Source of the DNA: Martelella sp. AD-3
GTDB lineage: Bacteria > Pseudomonadota > Alphaproteobacteria > Rhizobiales > Rhizobiaceae
Assembly: GCF_001578105.1 (NCBI RefSeq)
Contig: NZ_CP014275.1
Span: 2,914,001 to 2,978,000, forward strand
Length of the DNA: 64,000 nucleotides
Reading direction: 5' to 3'
Below the pieces are notes generated by a model, which saw only the letters and a list, made by a program, of their open reading frames with translations, ran no database searches and was not told where the DNA came from. This document shows positions 9,572-18,384 of the stretch, in pieces (within the stretch, counting starts at the first letter, position 1; each line of letters opens with the position of its first letter). Position numbers and translations under genes: made by a program.

Positions 9572-10639
9572 ATGTCTGAAACTGGGCCAACGGGCTCGCG
9601 GCGCGGCGTCACCGTCGTCACATCCCTGATATTCGTCATCCTGCTCCTGATCGCAATCCGCTGGGCGGGCGGCTTCCTGAAACCCGTGGCGCTTGCGCTG
9701 TTCATCATCGCCGTCACCTGGCCGATCAAGAACGCGTTGCAGAAGGTCATGCCGCCGCTTCTCGCGCTGGCGATCACCGTTGTCAGCACGATTGTCGTCT
9801 TCGTCATCTTCGCGACGCTCGTCATCTGGGGCTTTTCCCGCATGGCGACATCGTTCGTCGACGCCGCCTGGCAATTGCAGGTCGCCTATCAGGACGCCGT
9901 CGCATGGCTCGGGGAGAAGGGCTTCTCCGTCGCAAGCTCGCTCAACGACATCTTCAATGTCGGCCTGATCGCCCGCACCGTGCGGCAGGTGACGGGACAG
10001 GCGAGCACGACGCTCAGCTTCTGGCTGGTGGTGCTTGCCTATGTGGTTCTCGGCCTCACCGAGGTGGACAAGCTCCGCCAAAGGATCGCGGACCTCAACA
10101 AGCCGGAATTCGCCTCCGCCGCGATCCGCATCGCCGATGCGACGGCCAAGAAATTCGGTCGCTACATGCTGGTGCGCACCCAGATGAGCGCGATGACCGG
10201 CGTGCTGTTCTGGAGTTCGGCTACGCTGACGGGTCTTGATTTTCCGGTCGAGTGGGGCGTGATCGCCTTCGCGCTCAACTACATTCCCTTCATCGGCTCG
10301 GTGATCGCCACCGTCTTTCCCTCGCTTTACGGCGTCATCCAGTTCGAGCACTGGGAAACGGCGCTGGCGCTGTTCGTCTGCCTCAACCTGATCCAGTTCA
10401 TCATCGGCAATTACGTGGAGCCGATGGTGTCGGGTTCAACGCTGTCGATCTCGCCCTTCGTCGTGGTGTTCTCGATCTTCTTCTGGACCTTCATGTGGGG
10501 CCTGTTCGGCACATTTCTCGGCGTGCCGATCACGATCGCGCTTCTGACGGTGTGCGAGAACATTCCCTCGCTCAAATGGGTGGCCGATATCCTCGGCGGA
10601 GGGCCGAGACGCCGTGCCGCGGCCACCGCGAAGACCTGA
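9572..10639 (+). CDS. AI-2E family (PerM/YdiK-type) membrane protein
   Basis: This 355-aa inner-membrane protein has about seven to eight hydrophobic segments: two near the start, one near residues 65-90, one near 145-165 and a C-terminal cluster from 205. Family hallmarks are IPFIGSVIATVFPSLYGVIQFEHWE, FIIGNYVEPMVSGSTLSISP and GLFGTFLGVPITIALL. Members have been proposed to export autoinducer-2 (TqsA), act as Na+/H+ antiporters or serve as general permeases, so the substrate is open. The start is ATG at 9572. It ends one base before the convergent PPOX gene. Confidence 0.85.
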   Translation: MSETGPTGSRRGVTVVTSLIFVILLLIAIRWAGGFLKPVALALFIIAVTWPIKNALQKVMPPLLALAITVVSTIVVFVIFATLVIWGFSRMATSFVDAAWQLQVAYQDAVAWLGEKGFSVASSLNDIFNVGLIARTVRQVTGQASTTLSFWLVVLAYVVLGLTEVDKLRQRIADLNKPEFASAAIRIADATAKKFGRYMLVRTQMSAMTGVLFWSSATLTGLDFPVEWGVIAFALNYIPFIGSVIATVFPSLYGVIQFEHWETALALFVCLNLIQFIIGNYVEPMVSGSTLSISPFVVVFSIFFWTFMWGLFGTFLGVPITIALLTVCENIPSLKWVADILGGGPRRRAAATAKT

Positions 10640-11251
10640 TCACCACATGCTCTTGGCGGCGCGCTCCGGCCATTCCCGGTCATAGGCCTCAGCGTCGAAG
10701 GCCATCTCGCTTGCATCCTTCGTCATCTCGCCGGCGCTCGGCAGGGACTTGGGATCGACGAGACGCTCGGAACTCCACAATGCCGAACGGATCAGCGCGC
10801 GGGCGCACTGGAAATAGACTTCGGCGATCGTCACCACGATTACGCTGCGGGGATGCCTGCCTTCCGTTTCAAAGCTTTCGAGAAGCGCCGGTTCGACGGC
10901 GACCACCGCCCGACCGTTGATCCGCAGCGTGTTGTTTGAGCCGGGCACCATGAACAGCAGGGCAACGCGCGGATCGCGCACGATATTGGCAAGCGAGTCG
11001 GTCCGGTTGTTGCCGCGCCAGTCAGGCAAAAGCACCGTCTTCTCATCCGCGATGCGGACCACCGCGCCATCATCGCCGCGCGGCGAGCAATCGAGTCCTT
11101 CCGGTCCCGCCGTCGCCAGCGCCAGGAAGGGCGATGCTTCGATCCAGCGCCTGTAGGCCAGCGTCAGCGCCGGCGCCACCTTGGCGCGTGCAGCCTGCCC
11201 GGGTTCTCCGTAGAGCGCCCGCAATTCCGCAACGGTCGTAACGGTCTTCAT
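10640..11251 (-). CDS. pyridoxamine 5'-phosphate oxidase-family (PPOX fold) protein
   Basis: This 203-aa protein has a split-barrel flavin-binding fold. Visible elements are FLALATAGPEGLDCSPRGD, VLLPDWRGNNRTDSLANI and DPRVALLFMVPGSNNTLRINGRA. Together these fit the MSMEG_1061-like PPOX subfamily, whose members bind FMN or F420 and act in redox or detoxification reactions; the substrate is unknown. ATG at 11251 is preferred over an upstream in-frame start because the extension lies in the spacer. Its stop codon abuts the stop of the convergent PerM-like gene with no terminator between. A truncated palindromic repeat and IS481 copy A lie just upstream, so the promoter may have been disturbed. 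Confidence 0.82.
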   Translation of the reverse strand: MKTVTTVAELRALYGEPGQAARAKVAPALTLAYRRWIEASPFLALATAGPEGLDCSPRGDDGAVVRIADEKTVLLPDWRGNNRTDSLANIVRDPRVALLFMVPGSNNTLRINGRAVVAVEPALLESFETEGRHPRSVIVVTIAEVYFQCARALIRSALWSSERLVDPKSLPSAGEMTKDASEMAFDAEAYDREWPERAAKSMW

Positions 11252-11266
11252 GTCGTCCTCTTTCGT

Positions 11267-11313
11267 CTGGCGCATCGTGCCTTGTGCGTCCGAATGGGCG
11301 CACAGCGCTCTAG
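11267..11313. repeat. CTAG-bounded palindromic element, deleted copy R2 (47 bp)
   Basis: This copy keeps one terminus (GCGCATCG) and the second hairpin (GTGCGTCC, loop GAAT, GGGCGCAC). It has lost the central part of the 107-bp element and still ends in CTAG. IS481 copy A is inserted into that CTAG. Removing the IS and one 6-bp duplication joins the repeat directly to the stop codon of the DUF971 gene, as in copy R1 and the MscS gene. Confidence 0.65.
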
Positions 11314-12266
11314 CTGTGGAGCCTCAAGAGGTTGTCTCGGTTCATGCCGAGTCGACTGATCGGTGTTTTTGACTTTATGCCGCCATGCGGACGGTGCCAA
11401 TTGTACATGTGGTTCCAGTTCGGCAGATGCCGTTTTCGGTGCTCTGAGGATGGATAGGCGCGCGCATAGGCCCATTCGCGCAATGCTGTCTGGATGAAGC
11501 GCTCGGCCTTGCCGTTTGTCTTTGGCGTGTAAGGTTTGGTACGAATATGTTTCAGATGGAGCGCCTTGCAGGCTTTCGCGAAATCCCCGGCAATGTAGCA
11601 CGAGCCATTGTCGGTCATGACCCGCTTCACCGTGATGCCGAGGCTTTGATAATAGGCGACTGCCGCCTTGAGAAATGCGACGGCGCTTTCAGCCTTCTCG
11701 TTGGGCAAGATGTCAGTGAATGCGATCCGGGATGCATCGTCGATACACACATGCACATATTCCCAGCCGATGCCGCGTGAATTGCTCTGGCCGGTCCTGT
11801 CGCCTGTGATGCGGTGGCCGACGCGATTAAAGCGGCCAAGGCGCTTGATGTCGAGATGGATCAGGCCGCCCGGCTCGTCATATTCGTAACGCACGACCGG
11901 TTCGGCTGGAGCAATGTCCTTCATCCGGGACAAACCGACCCGCTTGAGAACGCGGCTGACGGTGGCCGGTGACACGCCTGTCTCCATGGCGATGTGCCTG
12001 CCGGTCAGGCGCTGACGACGAAGGGCGGCAATGCGCTCGCACAAGATGGCATCGGTCTGCCGGGGACTGCTTCTGGGCCGCGACGACCGGTCAGCCATTG
12101 CAGCGCGTCCACCCTTTCTGAAGCGCTCGACCCAACGAGACACGATCTTGTGGGAAACGGCATAGACTAAAGCCGCCTGCGCTTTCGTGAGCGCGCCAGA
12201 CAGAACGGCAACAGCCATCTCCTCTCGACGCAGCGGGGTCAGTCGGGCATTCTTGTGAATGTTCAT
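11310..12266 (-). CDS. IS481-family transposase, copy A
   Basis: This is a 318-aa DDE transposase. The N-terminal part has two helix-turn-helix segments (LSGALTKAQAALVYAVSHK and HIAMETGVSPATVSRVLKR). The integrase core follows with catalytic Asp in LIHLDIKRLG, Asp in MTDNGSCYIAGDF and Glu in TPKTNGKAERFIQT. ATG at 12266 (MNIHKNARLTP) is chosen; an upstream extension would lie in the inverted repeat. The reading frame runs through the IS end and stops at TAG inside the duplicated target (11310-11312), so the last residue (Ser here) and the stop come from the host DNA. Confidence 0.93.
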   Translation of the reverse strand: MNIHKNARLTPLRREEMAVAVLSGALTKAQAALVYAVSHKIVSRWVERFRKGGRAAMADRSSRPRSSPRQTDAILCERIAALRRQRLTGRHIAMETGVSPATVSRVLKRVGLSRMKDIAPAEPVVRYEYDEPGGLIHLDIKRLGRFNRVGHRITGDRTGQSNSRGIGWEYVHVCIDDASRIAFTDILPNEKAESAVAFLKAAVAYYQSLGITVKRVMTDNGSCYIAGDFAKACKALHLKHIRTKPYTPKTNGKAERFIQTALREWAYARAYPSSEHRKRHLPNWNHMYNWHRPHGGIKSKTPISRLGMNRDNLLRLHS

Positions 12267-12349
12267 TCGGAGCCTCCGGTGAGTGCTGAAGCGTGGTAAC
12301 TCCAGTCTCCTCGGTACGCTCCGAATGGACAACCTCCTGAAAGCCCACA
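11315..12349 (-). mobile_element. IS481-family insertion sequence, copy A (1035 bp)
   Basis: The ends are TGTGG...CCACA with imperfect 22-bp terminal inverted repeats that both end in AGGTTGTC (17 matches). A 6-bp target duplication TCTAGC flanks it (11309-11314 and 12350-12355). It has one transposase gene. Copy B (33167-34201) has the same length, and its transposase is identical up to the final target-encoded residue, so transposition was recent. Both duplications fit the NCTAGN target known for Bordetella IS481. Confidence 0.93.
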
Positions 12350-12350
12350 T

Positions 12351-12722
12351 CTAGCGCGGCCTTTCCGCCCTGTCGCGGGTCATGCCCTTTTTCGCAAGTT
12401 CCGCCTCGTAGTCGGCAAACATCCGCGCGCCGTCCTCGCCGAGTTCCCTCAGATAGGTCCAGGTATAGATGCCGCTGTCATGCATGTCGTCGAAGCCGAT
12501 GCGGATGGCGTAATTGCCGGCGGGCGCGACCGTCATGATCTCCACATTGCGCTTGCCGGGCACCGTCACCGCCTGTCCGGGGCCGTGCCCCTTGACCTCG
12601 GCCGAGGGCGAGAGCACGCGCAGCATTTCGGCGGCAAGCGCAAAACGCGCGCCGTCCTCGAAGGAGACCGTCAGCGTCTTGCGGTCCCGCGAGACGCGGA
12701 TTTCGGTGGGGGTCGCGGTCAT
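12351..12722 (-). CDS. DUF971 (gamma-butyrobetaine hydroxylase-like N-terminal) domain protein
   Basis: This 123-aa stand-alone DUF971 domain has the visible motifs PTEIRVSRDRKTLTVSFEDG, LRVLSPSAEVKGHG and YAIRIGFDDMHDSGIYTW. The last matches the conserved D-x-H-x-[ST]-G-I-[YF]-[ST]-W signature. Stand-alone members are often found near Fe-S or molybdenum-cofactor genes; moaA is divergent from it here. The start is ATG at 12722. The TAG stop lies in the target duplication of IS481 copy A, so the insertion left the coding sequence intact but replaced all downstream sequence. Confidence 0.85.
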   Translation of the reverse strand: MTATPTEIRVSRDRKTLTVSFEDGARFALAAEMLRVLSPSAEVKGHGPGQAVTVPGKRNVEIMTVAPAGNYAIRIGFDDMHDSGIYTWTYLRELGEDGARMFADYEAELAKKGMTRDRAERPR

Positions 12723-12822
12723 GGTCCATCCCGGCGGTTCGACAAAATCACGCGGCTGTGTTTCGCACTTCACTTGACGCTTGCCAAGGCCCGTTCCATG
12801 TTCCGGGCAAGGAGAAGTTCCG

Positions 12823-13866
12823 GTGAACCAGCATATCGTACACAAACAGCCCGTCGCGGACCGGCCGAGGCCGATGGTCGACCCCTTCGGTCGGCAGATC
12901 ACATATTTGCGCGTTTCGGTGACGGATCGCTGCGATTTCCGCTGCACCTATTGCATGGCCGAAAACATGACGTTTCTGCCCAAGCGCGATCTTCTGACGC
13001 TGGAGGAGCTGGAACGGCTCTGCAACGCCTTCATCGACAAGGGCGTCAGGAAACTGCGGCTGACCGGCGGCGAGCCGCTGATGCGCAAGAATGTGATGCA
13101 GCTGATCCGCAATCTTGGACAGCGCATCGACGAGGGCGCGCTTGACGAGCTGACGCTGACGACCAACGGATCGCAGCTTTCGCGCTTTGCGGACGAGCTT
13201 CATGCCGCCGGCGTGCGGCGCATCAACGTCTCCCTCGACACGCTCGACCCGCAGAAGTTTCGCGCGATTACCCGCTGGGGCGATTTCGACAAGGTGATGG
13301 CCGGGCTTGAGGCGGCCCGCAAGGCGGGGTTGAAGGTCAAGCTCAACGCCGTCGCCCTTGCGGGCTTCAACGAGGACGAAATTCCGGAGCTCCTGCGGTA
13401 TGCCCATGCAGAGGGCATGGACCTGACGCTGATCGAGGCCATGCCGCTCGGCGAGGTCGACACCGACCGCTCCGCCCAGTATCTGCCGCTGAGCAAGGTC
13501 CGTCGCGACCTTCAGGAAAGGTTCACCCTCACCGATATTCCTCTGACCACCGGCGGCCCGGCCCGTTTCGTCACCGTTGCCGAGACCGGCGGCAAGCTCG
13601 GATTCATCACGCCGCTGTCGCATAATTTCTGCGCGGCCTGCAACCGCGTGCGGCTGACCTGCACCGGCATGCTCTATCTCTGTCTCGGCCATGACGACAA
13701 TGCCGACTTCCGCAAGGTGCTGCGCGACAATCCGGATGATGACGCCGTCCTGCATCGCGCGATCGACGCCGCCATCGCCCGGAAGCCGGAAGCGCATGAT
13801 TTCGAACTCGATGAAACGCATTCGCGCGTCGCCGTCGCCCGGCACATGAGCATGACCGGCGGTTGA
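12823..13866 (+). CDS. moaA: GTP 3',8-cyclase MoaA
   Basis: MoaA (347 aa) is the radical-SAM enzyme that starts molybdopterin synthesis by converting GTP to 3',8-cyclo-GTP. The SAM cluster motif CDFRCTYC lies at about residues 37-44. The second 4Fe-4S site is [11 protein letters not shown] near 272 onward with a third Cys downstream. [10 protein letters not shown] is the SAM-binding segment, and the protein ends in the Gly-Gly dipeptide required for activity. The start is GTG at 12823, seven bases after a strong AAGGAGA. mobA lies 1 kb downstream beyond an EamA permease. Confidence 0.96.
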   Translation: MNQHIVHKQPVADRPRPMVDPFGRQITYLRVSVTDRCDFRCTYCMAENMTFLPKRDLLTLEELERLCNAFIDKGVRKLRLTGGEPLMRKNVMQLIRNLGQRIDEGALDELTLTTNGSQLSRFADELHAAGVRRINVSLDTLDPQKFRAITRWGDFDKVMAGLEAARKAGLKVKLNAVALAGFNEDEIPELLRYAHAEGMDLTLIEAMPLGEVDTDRSAQYLPLSKVRRDLQERFTLTDIPLTTGGPARFVTVAETGGKLGFITPLSHNFCAACNRVRLTCTGMLYLCLGHDDNADFRKVLRDNPDDDAVLHRAIDAAIARKPEAHDFELDETHSRVAVARHMSMTGG

Positions 13867-13946
13867 TCCGTTCGCAAAGCGTGACACAGATCACTTCTCA
13901 ATCTCGTTGATCGTCTATATGAACAAGACATAAGATAACGAGACCA

Positions 13947-14909
13947 ATGATGCGCACCTCCTCCAATGTCACCGGCGCCGCCTTCATGATCGCGGCGATG
14001 GCCGGCTTTTCACTGACCGACGCGACCGCGAAACTTCTGACCGAGGAAATCGGTCTCGGCCAGATCATGTTCGTCAGAGGGCTCATCCTCACCGCTTTCA
14101 CGGTTCTGATCGCCTGGCGCAGCCGCGCTCTTTCTCGCCTGGGCGCGGTCTCCGATCGGCGCGTGATCGCGCGCAGCCTGTGCGAACTGGTTGCCGCCGT
14201 CGCCTTTCTCCAGGCGCTGAAGCAGATGCCGCTCGCCAATGCCGCCTCGATCATACAGTGCCTGCCGCTTGCGGTGACGCTGGGCGCGGCGCTTTTCATG
14301 AAGGAGCCGGTCGGCTGGCGGCGCTGGAGCGCCATCATTGTCGGCTTTGTCGGCGTGATGATCATCATCCAGCCCGGTCCGGACGGTTTCCAGCAGGGCG
14401 CGGGCTATGCCGTGGTCGCCATGCTCGCGGCTTCGGCCAGGGACCTTCTGACCAAGACGATCCGCTCCGACGTTCCGGCCATCATCATCACGCTGGCAAC
14501 CGCGGTGCTGCTGACGATCGGCGGCGCCGTGCTCGGCACGATCGAGCAGGACTGGAGCATGATGAGCTGGCCGATCATGCTGAAGCTCGTGCTCGCCGCC
14601 CTCTTCCTCCTGTCCGGCTACCAGTTCGTCGTCTTTGCCGTACGCCTTGCCGATATTTCCTATATCGCGCCCTTCCGCTATGCCGGGCTGCTGTGGGCGA
14701 CGCTTCTGGGCATCCTCCTGTTCCGCACATACCCGGACGCCAATGTTCTCATCGGCGGCGCCATCATTGTCTGTGCCGGCCTCTATTCCTTCTACCGCGA
14801 GCGCAAGAAGGGGCTTGAGCCGCTCGCCGAAACGGGTCAGCCGGTCGCCTCCGAAGGCGGCGGCCCGCTCGTCAGGGCGGAGGAAGACCTGCTGGAGGAG
14901 AGAAAATGA
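13947..14909 (+). CDS. DMT superfamily (EamA) transporter
   Basis: This 320-aa protein has ten hydrophobic segments in two EamA repeats (about residues 5-135 and 145-280). It shows the early AAMAGFSLTDATAKLL segment and the FLQALKQMPLANAASIIQCLPL pattern typical of the DMT/RhaT family. It presumably exports or imports a small metabolite across the inner membrane; the substrate is unknown. The polar C-terminal tail overlaps mobA by four bases (ATGA), implying translational coupling, but a role in molybdate metabolism is not demonstrated. Confidence 0.85.
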   Translation: MMRTSSNVTGAAFMIAAMAGFSLTDATAKLLTEEIGLGQIMFVRGLILTAFTVLIAWRSRALSRLGAVSDRRVIARSLCELVAAVAFLQALKQMPLANAASIIQCLPLAVTLGAALFMKEPVGWRRWSAIIVGFVGVMIIIQPGPDGFQQGAGYAVVAMLAASARDLLTKTIRSDVPAIIITLATAVLLTIGGAVLGTIEQDWSMMSWPIMLKLVLAALFLLSGYQFVVFAVRLADISYIAPFRYAGLLWATLLGILLFRTYPDANVLIGGAIIVCAGLYSFYRERKKGLEPLAETGQPVASEGGGPLVRAEEDLLEERK

Positions 14910-15532
14910 CGCCGCTTCCCGCCGTCATCCTCGCCGGCGGCGCGTCGCGACGCATGGGCGCGGACAAGGCGATGCTGATGCTTGAGGGCGAGACGCTGCT
15001 GCGTCGCGCCCATCGCCGGATCGCACGCCAGGCCCGGCCGGTTCTCGTCAGCCGTCACGGCGATGACCTGTCCGCGCTGCCCGGCGCCACCATTATCCGC
15101 GACGCCGGCAGCGCGCATGAGGGCCCGCTTGCCGGCATTCTCGCCGCCCTTTCCCACCTTCGCGCGCACGCGCCCGGGGCGACGCACATGGTCTCGCTCG
15201 CCGTCGACACGCCCTTCTTCCCGGCCGATCTCGCTGAACGCCTGTCCGCCGCCGGGCCCGCGGCCGACACGATCGTGCTTGCCCGCTCGGCAGGCCGCGT
15301 CCATCCTGTCTTCGCCCTCTGGCCGCTTGCGCTGCGCGACGCGCTTTCAAACTGGCTTGCCTCGGGCTCCAACCGGAGACTGATGGATTTCGTCGCGGAC
15401 CACCCATGCCGCACCGTCGACTTCCCGCCGATTTCGACGGAGGACGGCGCGGTCGATCCGTTCTTCAACATCAACACGCCGGATGATCTCGACGCCGCCC
15501 GCCGAATGGCAAAACGGATCACCCACGCCTGA
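14906..15532 (+). CDS. mobA: molybdenum cofactor guanylyltransferase MobA
   Basis: This 208-aa enzyme transfers GMP from GTP to molybdopterin to make the guanine dinucleotide cofactor. The N-terminal nucleotide-binding loop VILAGGASRRMGADKAMLML is diagnostic. DAGSAHEGPLAGILAAL and VDTPFFPADL (metal-binding Asp) follow, with NINTPDDL near the C-terminus. The start overlaps the permease stop and has GGAGGAG upstream. With moaA it forms a small molybdenum-cofactor group; other moa/moe genes are not in the window. Confidence 0.95.
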   Translation: MTPLPAVILAGGASRRMGADKAMLMLEGETLLRRAHRRIARQARPVLVSRHGDDLSALPGATIIRDAGSAHEGPLAGILAALSHLRAHAPGATHMVSLAVDTPFFPADLAERLSAAGPAADTIVLARSAGRVHPVFALWPLALRDALSNWLASGSNRRLMDFVADHPCRTVDFPPISTEDGAVDPFFNINTPDDLDAARRMAKRITHA

Positions 15533-15586
15533 AGGCTGTTGCGCCGCGCGCGATCCCGGCATAGAGCATGGCGGAAAGACAACGGG

Positions 15587-16417
15587 ATGACCGTAATGGC
15601 GCGCAAGATCGACGAGGAAAAGCTGGCAAAGGCCTATAACCGGGCGCTCTCGCTTGAAAAGGCGGGCAGGCTCGCCGAAGCGGCGGACGCCTACCGCGCG
15701 GTTCTGGCGATCGACCCGGACGACCATGGCGGCGCTGCCGTGCGCCTTGCCGCCATGGGCTTTGCGGACGCGCCGAAAAAGGCGCCCGACGCCTATGTCG
15801 AGACGCTGTTCGATCAGCATGCCGAGGATTTCGAGGATATTCTCGTCGACCAGCTCGGCTATTGCGTGCCGATGATCATGCGCCAGCGCTTTCAGACGCT
15901 TGCGCTCGGGCCGTTCGCGCGCATGCTCGACCTCGGCTGCGGCACGGGGCTCGGCGCCAGCGCGCTCGCAGACATGGCGGAGGATATCACCGGGCTCGAC
16001 ATTTCGGAGAAAATGGTCGAGATCGCCTATGAGAAGGAGCTCTACGACACCCTGTTTGTCGCTGAGGTCGAGGAGTTCCTGCATGACGACGGCGAAGAGA
16101 GATTCGACCTGATCATCGCCGCCGACGTGCTGCCCTATCTCGGCACGCTCGACGCCTTCTTCTCGGGCGCGGCCAAAAGCATGGCCGGCGGAGGCATCCT
16201 CGCCTTTTCCGCGGAAACGCTGCCCGATGACGTGTTGACGGGACGCGACTACATGGTCGCGCCGCATCACCGGTTCGCGCACAGCCTCGCCTATCTCTCC
16301 GCAAGCCTCGCAAAGGCCGGGTTCCGGACGGTCGAGGTGACAGACATCAACGTCCGTTTCGAGAACGGAAAGCCGACGCCGGGTTACCTCGTGATCGCCC
16401 GCTATTCGGACGTGTGA
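15587..16417 (+). CDS. TPR-containing SAM-dependent methyltransferase
   Basis: This 276-aa protein has an N-terminal TPR-like pair of helices (residues about 5-50, LAKAYNRALSLEKAGRLAEA). A class I methyltransferase fold follows: motif I is MLDLGCGTGLGASAL, then the acidic LDISEKMVEIAYEK and the post-motif FDLIIAADVLPYLG. The substrate is unknown. ATG at 15587 is preferred; a second in-frame ATG at 15596 is nearly equivalent. Its last 16 bases overlap the convergent yidD end. Confidence 0.82.
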   Translation: MTVMARKIDEEKLAKAYNRALSLEKAGRLAEAADAYRAVLAIDPDDHGGAAVRLAAMGFADAPKKAPDAYVETLFDQHAEDFEDILVDQLGYCVPMIMRQRFQTLALGPFARMLDLGCGTGLGASALADMAEDITGLDISEKMVEIAYEKELYDTLFVAEVEEFLHDDGEERFDLIIAADVLPYLGTLDAFFSGAAKSMAGGGILAFSAETLPDDVLTGRDYMVAPHHRFAHSLAYLSASLAKAGFRTVEVTDINVRFENGKPTPGYLVIARYSDV

Positions 16418-16755
16418 GAGCGACGCCCGGCGGAGAAAAAACGCCACGGCGTGTACCAGCGCCAGTCAGGGTCCAGCGTCTCGGGCACGGGGTCGAAGCC
16501 GTGAGTGCCCCCCGGCCCGCAGCGCCCCACGCGAAACAGCGTGAGAAAGCCGCCCGCCCAGAGTCCGTGGCGGGCGATCGCCTCATAGCCATATTCCGAA
16601 CAGGTCGGCAGGTGCCGGCAGGACTGGCCGATCAGGCTCGAAAAGGTCAGTTGGTAGAAGCGGATGAAGGCCAGGCCGAACAGGCGGCCGGGGGTCTTGC
16701 GAAACGGGCCCTGCCAGTTGCGTGAGGACCTTGTCCCGCCATGTCTCTCACACAT
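16402..16755 (-). CDS. yidD: membrane protein insertion efficiency factor YidD
   Basis: YidD (117 aa) assists YidC-dependent insertion of inner-membrane proteins. The family core is clear: an amphipathic helix, IRFYQLTFSSLIGQSCRHLPTCSEYGYEAI with its conserved Cys pair, then GLWAGGFLTLFRVGRCGPGG and the HGFDPVP tail. The start at 16755 overlaps the end of the upstream scaffold gene by 8 bases. yidD next to an IscU-like gene is a recurrent rhizobial arrangement rather than the usual rnpA-yidC context. Confidence 0.93.
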   Translation of the reverse strand: MCERHGGTRSSRNWQGPFRKTPGRLFGLAFIRFYQLTFSSLIGQSCRHLPTCSEYGYEAIARHGLWAGGFLTLFRVGRCGPGGTHGFDPVPETLDPDWRWYTPWRFFSAGRRSHTSE

Positions 16756-17209
16756 CTGTCCGGACGGCCTTTCTCAGGTCCGGCTCGGCGGCATCGCATG
16801 CGTCGAGCGCCTTCACCAGGGCCTCGAAGGTCAGCATCACCGAGGCGTGGCGGGCCGGATAGTCCCTGACCGGCAGGAGACAGCGCATTTCGGAAAACCG
16901 TCCGGCGGGGCCCTCGCCGCCGTCCTTCAGCATCGCCAGCATCGCGTCCCGCGCCGTACGGATCTCGTCAGGCGTCGCGCCGATGACCGAGGCGGCCATG
17001 ATCGCCGAGGACGCCTGGCCGAGAGCGCAGGCCTTCACCTCATGGGAAAAATCGCTGACGGCTCCGTCCGCGAGCTTCACATAGACCGTCAGCCGCGAGC
17101 CGCACAGCCTGGAATGAGCCGAGGCGCTGGCATCGGCGGCGTCCAGAACCCCCAGCCGGGTGACATTGCCGGCATGGCTGAGGATGCGCGCGGAGTAGAT
17201 ATCGTCCAT
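16748..17209 (-). CDS. IscU/SufU-like iron-sulfur cluster assembly scaffold protein
   Basis: This 153-aa scaffold-type protein has the three ligand cysteines of the family, in SRLCGSRL, KACALGQASS and MRCLLPV. It probably assembles or transfers Fe-S clusters in the cytoplasm. ATG at 17209 gives MDDIYSARIL, matching the SufU/NifU-like start. It is translationally coupled to yidD (8-base overlap) and divergent from hisI. No cysteine desulfurase is nearby, so it may serve the main suf system encoded elsewhere. Confidence 0.85.
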   Translation of the reverse strand: MDDIYSARILSHAGNVTRLGVLDAADASASAHSRLCGSRLTVYVKLADGAVSDFSHEVKACALGQASSAIMAASVIGATPDEIRTARDAMLAMLKDGGEGPAGRFSEMRCLLPVRDYPARHASVMLTFEALVKALDACDAAEPDLRKAVRTDV

Positions 17210-17374
17210 GGTCGCTTTCCGTAAGGCCCTGCCCGAAGAAGGCGGACCGCGATGACTTGCTACAGGAAAACATGGGCGTTCGGCAAGTCCGCGGCAAGGC
17301 CGGCGGATTGCAAAGCCGTCGCGCACGGTCTATCAACGCCGGCAGGAAAAGGCCCGGCAATGACAGGAAAAACC

Positions 17375-17821
17375 ATGCCGCACTTCTCAAAACCGCCGCA
17401 GGACAAGGCCCTGCTCGACGAGGCGACCGTTTTCACCCCCCGCTTCGATGACAAGGGGCTGATCACGGCGGTCGTCATCGACGTCCGCGACAATGCGGTG
17501 CTGATGCTCGCCCATATGAACGCCGAGGCGCTGTCGCTGACGCTCGAGACCGGCTTTGCTCATTATTACAGCCGGTCGCGCAATGCGATCTGGAAGAAGG
17601 GAGACACCTCCGGCAACCTGCAGAAGGTGGAACAGGTCGTGACCGATTGCGATCAGGACGCGGTCCTGCTGAAGGTCTCGATGACCGGCCATGCCGCCGC
17701 CTGCCACACCGGCCGGCGCTCCTGCTTCTATCGCGCCGTGACGACCGAAAACGGCGCCGCCGCCCTAGCAAGCATCGACGACGACCGCGCTTTCGATCCC
17801 GAAACGGTCTACGGCAAGTAG
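17375..17821 (+). CDS. hisI: phosphoribosyl-AMP cyclohydrolase HisI
   Basis: This 148-aa metalloenzyme of histidine biosynthesis opens the adenine ring of phosphoribosyl-AMP. Motifs visible are [50 protein letters not shown] and [12 protein letters not shown], which includes zinc ligands. ATG at 17375 (MPHFSKPP) has AGGA seven bases upstream; ATG at 17360 is possible and would add five residues. The HisE domain is not fused, as is usual in alphaproteobacteria. The 165-bp divergent spacer upstream should hold promoters for both directions. Confidence 0.95.
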   Translation: MPHFSKPPQDKALLDEATVFTPRFDDKGLITAVVIDVRDNAVLMLAHMNAEALSLTLETGFAHYYSRSRNAIWKKGDTSGNLQKVEQVVTDCDQDAVLLKVSMTGHAAACHTGRRSCFYRAVTTENGAAALASIDDDRAFDPETVYGK

Positions 17822-17824
17822 ATC

Positions 17825-18259
17825 TCAGCCGGCAATATAGGACTTGATGTGCTCGGCCTCCTGCTCGACCTCGCGGATGCGCGACTTGACCACATCGCCG
17901 ATCGAGATGATGCCGGCGAGCTTTCCGTCGACTTCCACCGGAACATGGCGGAAATGCCGCTTGGTCATCACCTCCATCAGTTCGTTGACCGTGGTGCCTT
18001 CGTCGCAGCGGTAGACATTGTCCGTCATCTCCTGGGAAACTGGCGCTGACAGCGCCCGCGCGCCGTGCTTGCCGACGCAGGCCGCAAGATCGCGCTCGGT
18101 GAAAATGCCGGCGATCCTGCCCTCGTCATCAACGATCACGACGGCGCCGATGCGGTTCTGGTGGAGAATGACCGCCACCTCGGAAATCGACGTCGGCGGC
18201 GGCGCGGTCACGACCGCCCTGCCCTTCTCGTCCAGTATCATCCTGACAGTGATCGCCAT
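17825..18259 (-). CDS. CBS-domain pair protein
   Basis: This 144-aa protein is essentially two CBS motifs (about residues 8-65 and 75-130), with GAVVIVDDEGRIAGIFTERD and FRHVPVEVDGKLAGIISIGDVV as the two halves. Such stand-alone Bateman modules bind adenosine nucleotides and are often stress- or energy-sensing. The start is ATG at 18259 with GGAGG five bases upstream. It converges on hisI, its stop lying 3 bases from the hisI stop. The partner protein is unknown. Confidence 0.88.
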   Translation of the reverse strand: MAITVRMILDEKGRAVVTAPPPTSISEVAVILHQNRIGAVVIVDDEGRIAGIFTERDLAACVGKHGARALSAPVSQEMTDNVYRCDEGTTVNELMEVMTKRHFRHVPVEVDGKLAGIISIGDVVKSRIREVEQEAEHIKSYIAG

Positions 18260-18384
18260 CAAAGCCTCCTCGTTTCAAGCACCTTCCGCGCATCCCTCCT
18301 CCAGGACGCCGCGCACGGGAATATGGTGCATGAGGATTGGGGCGATTGCAAGAAAAGCGTGCCGGCGGCTCCTTCCCCGATGCA

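Noticed and set aside
9572..10639. Quorum-sensing AI-2 exporter
   Set aside because: The AI-2E family name rests on one E. coli member. Nothing nearby (luxS, lsr) supports signalling, so only the family is reported.
12781..12822. Upstream extension of moaA
   Set aside because: The extra 14 residues precede a GTG with an excellent AAGGAGA at the right distance, and the extension is not seen in MoaA proteins.
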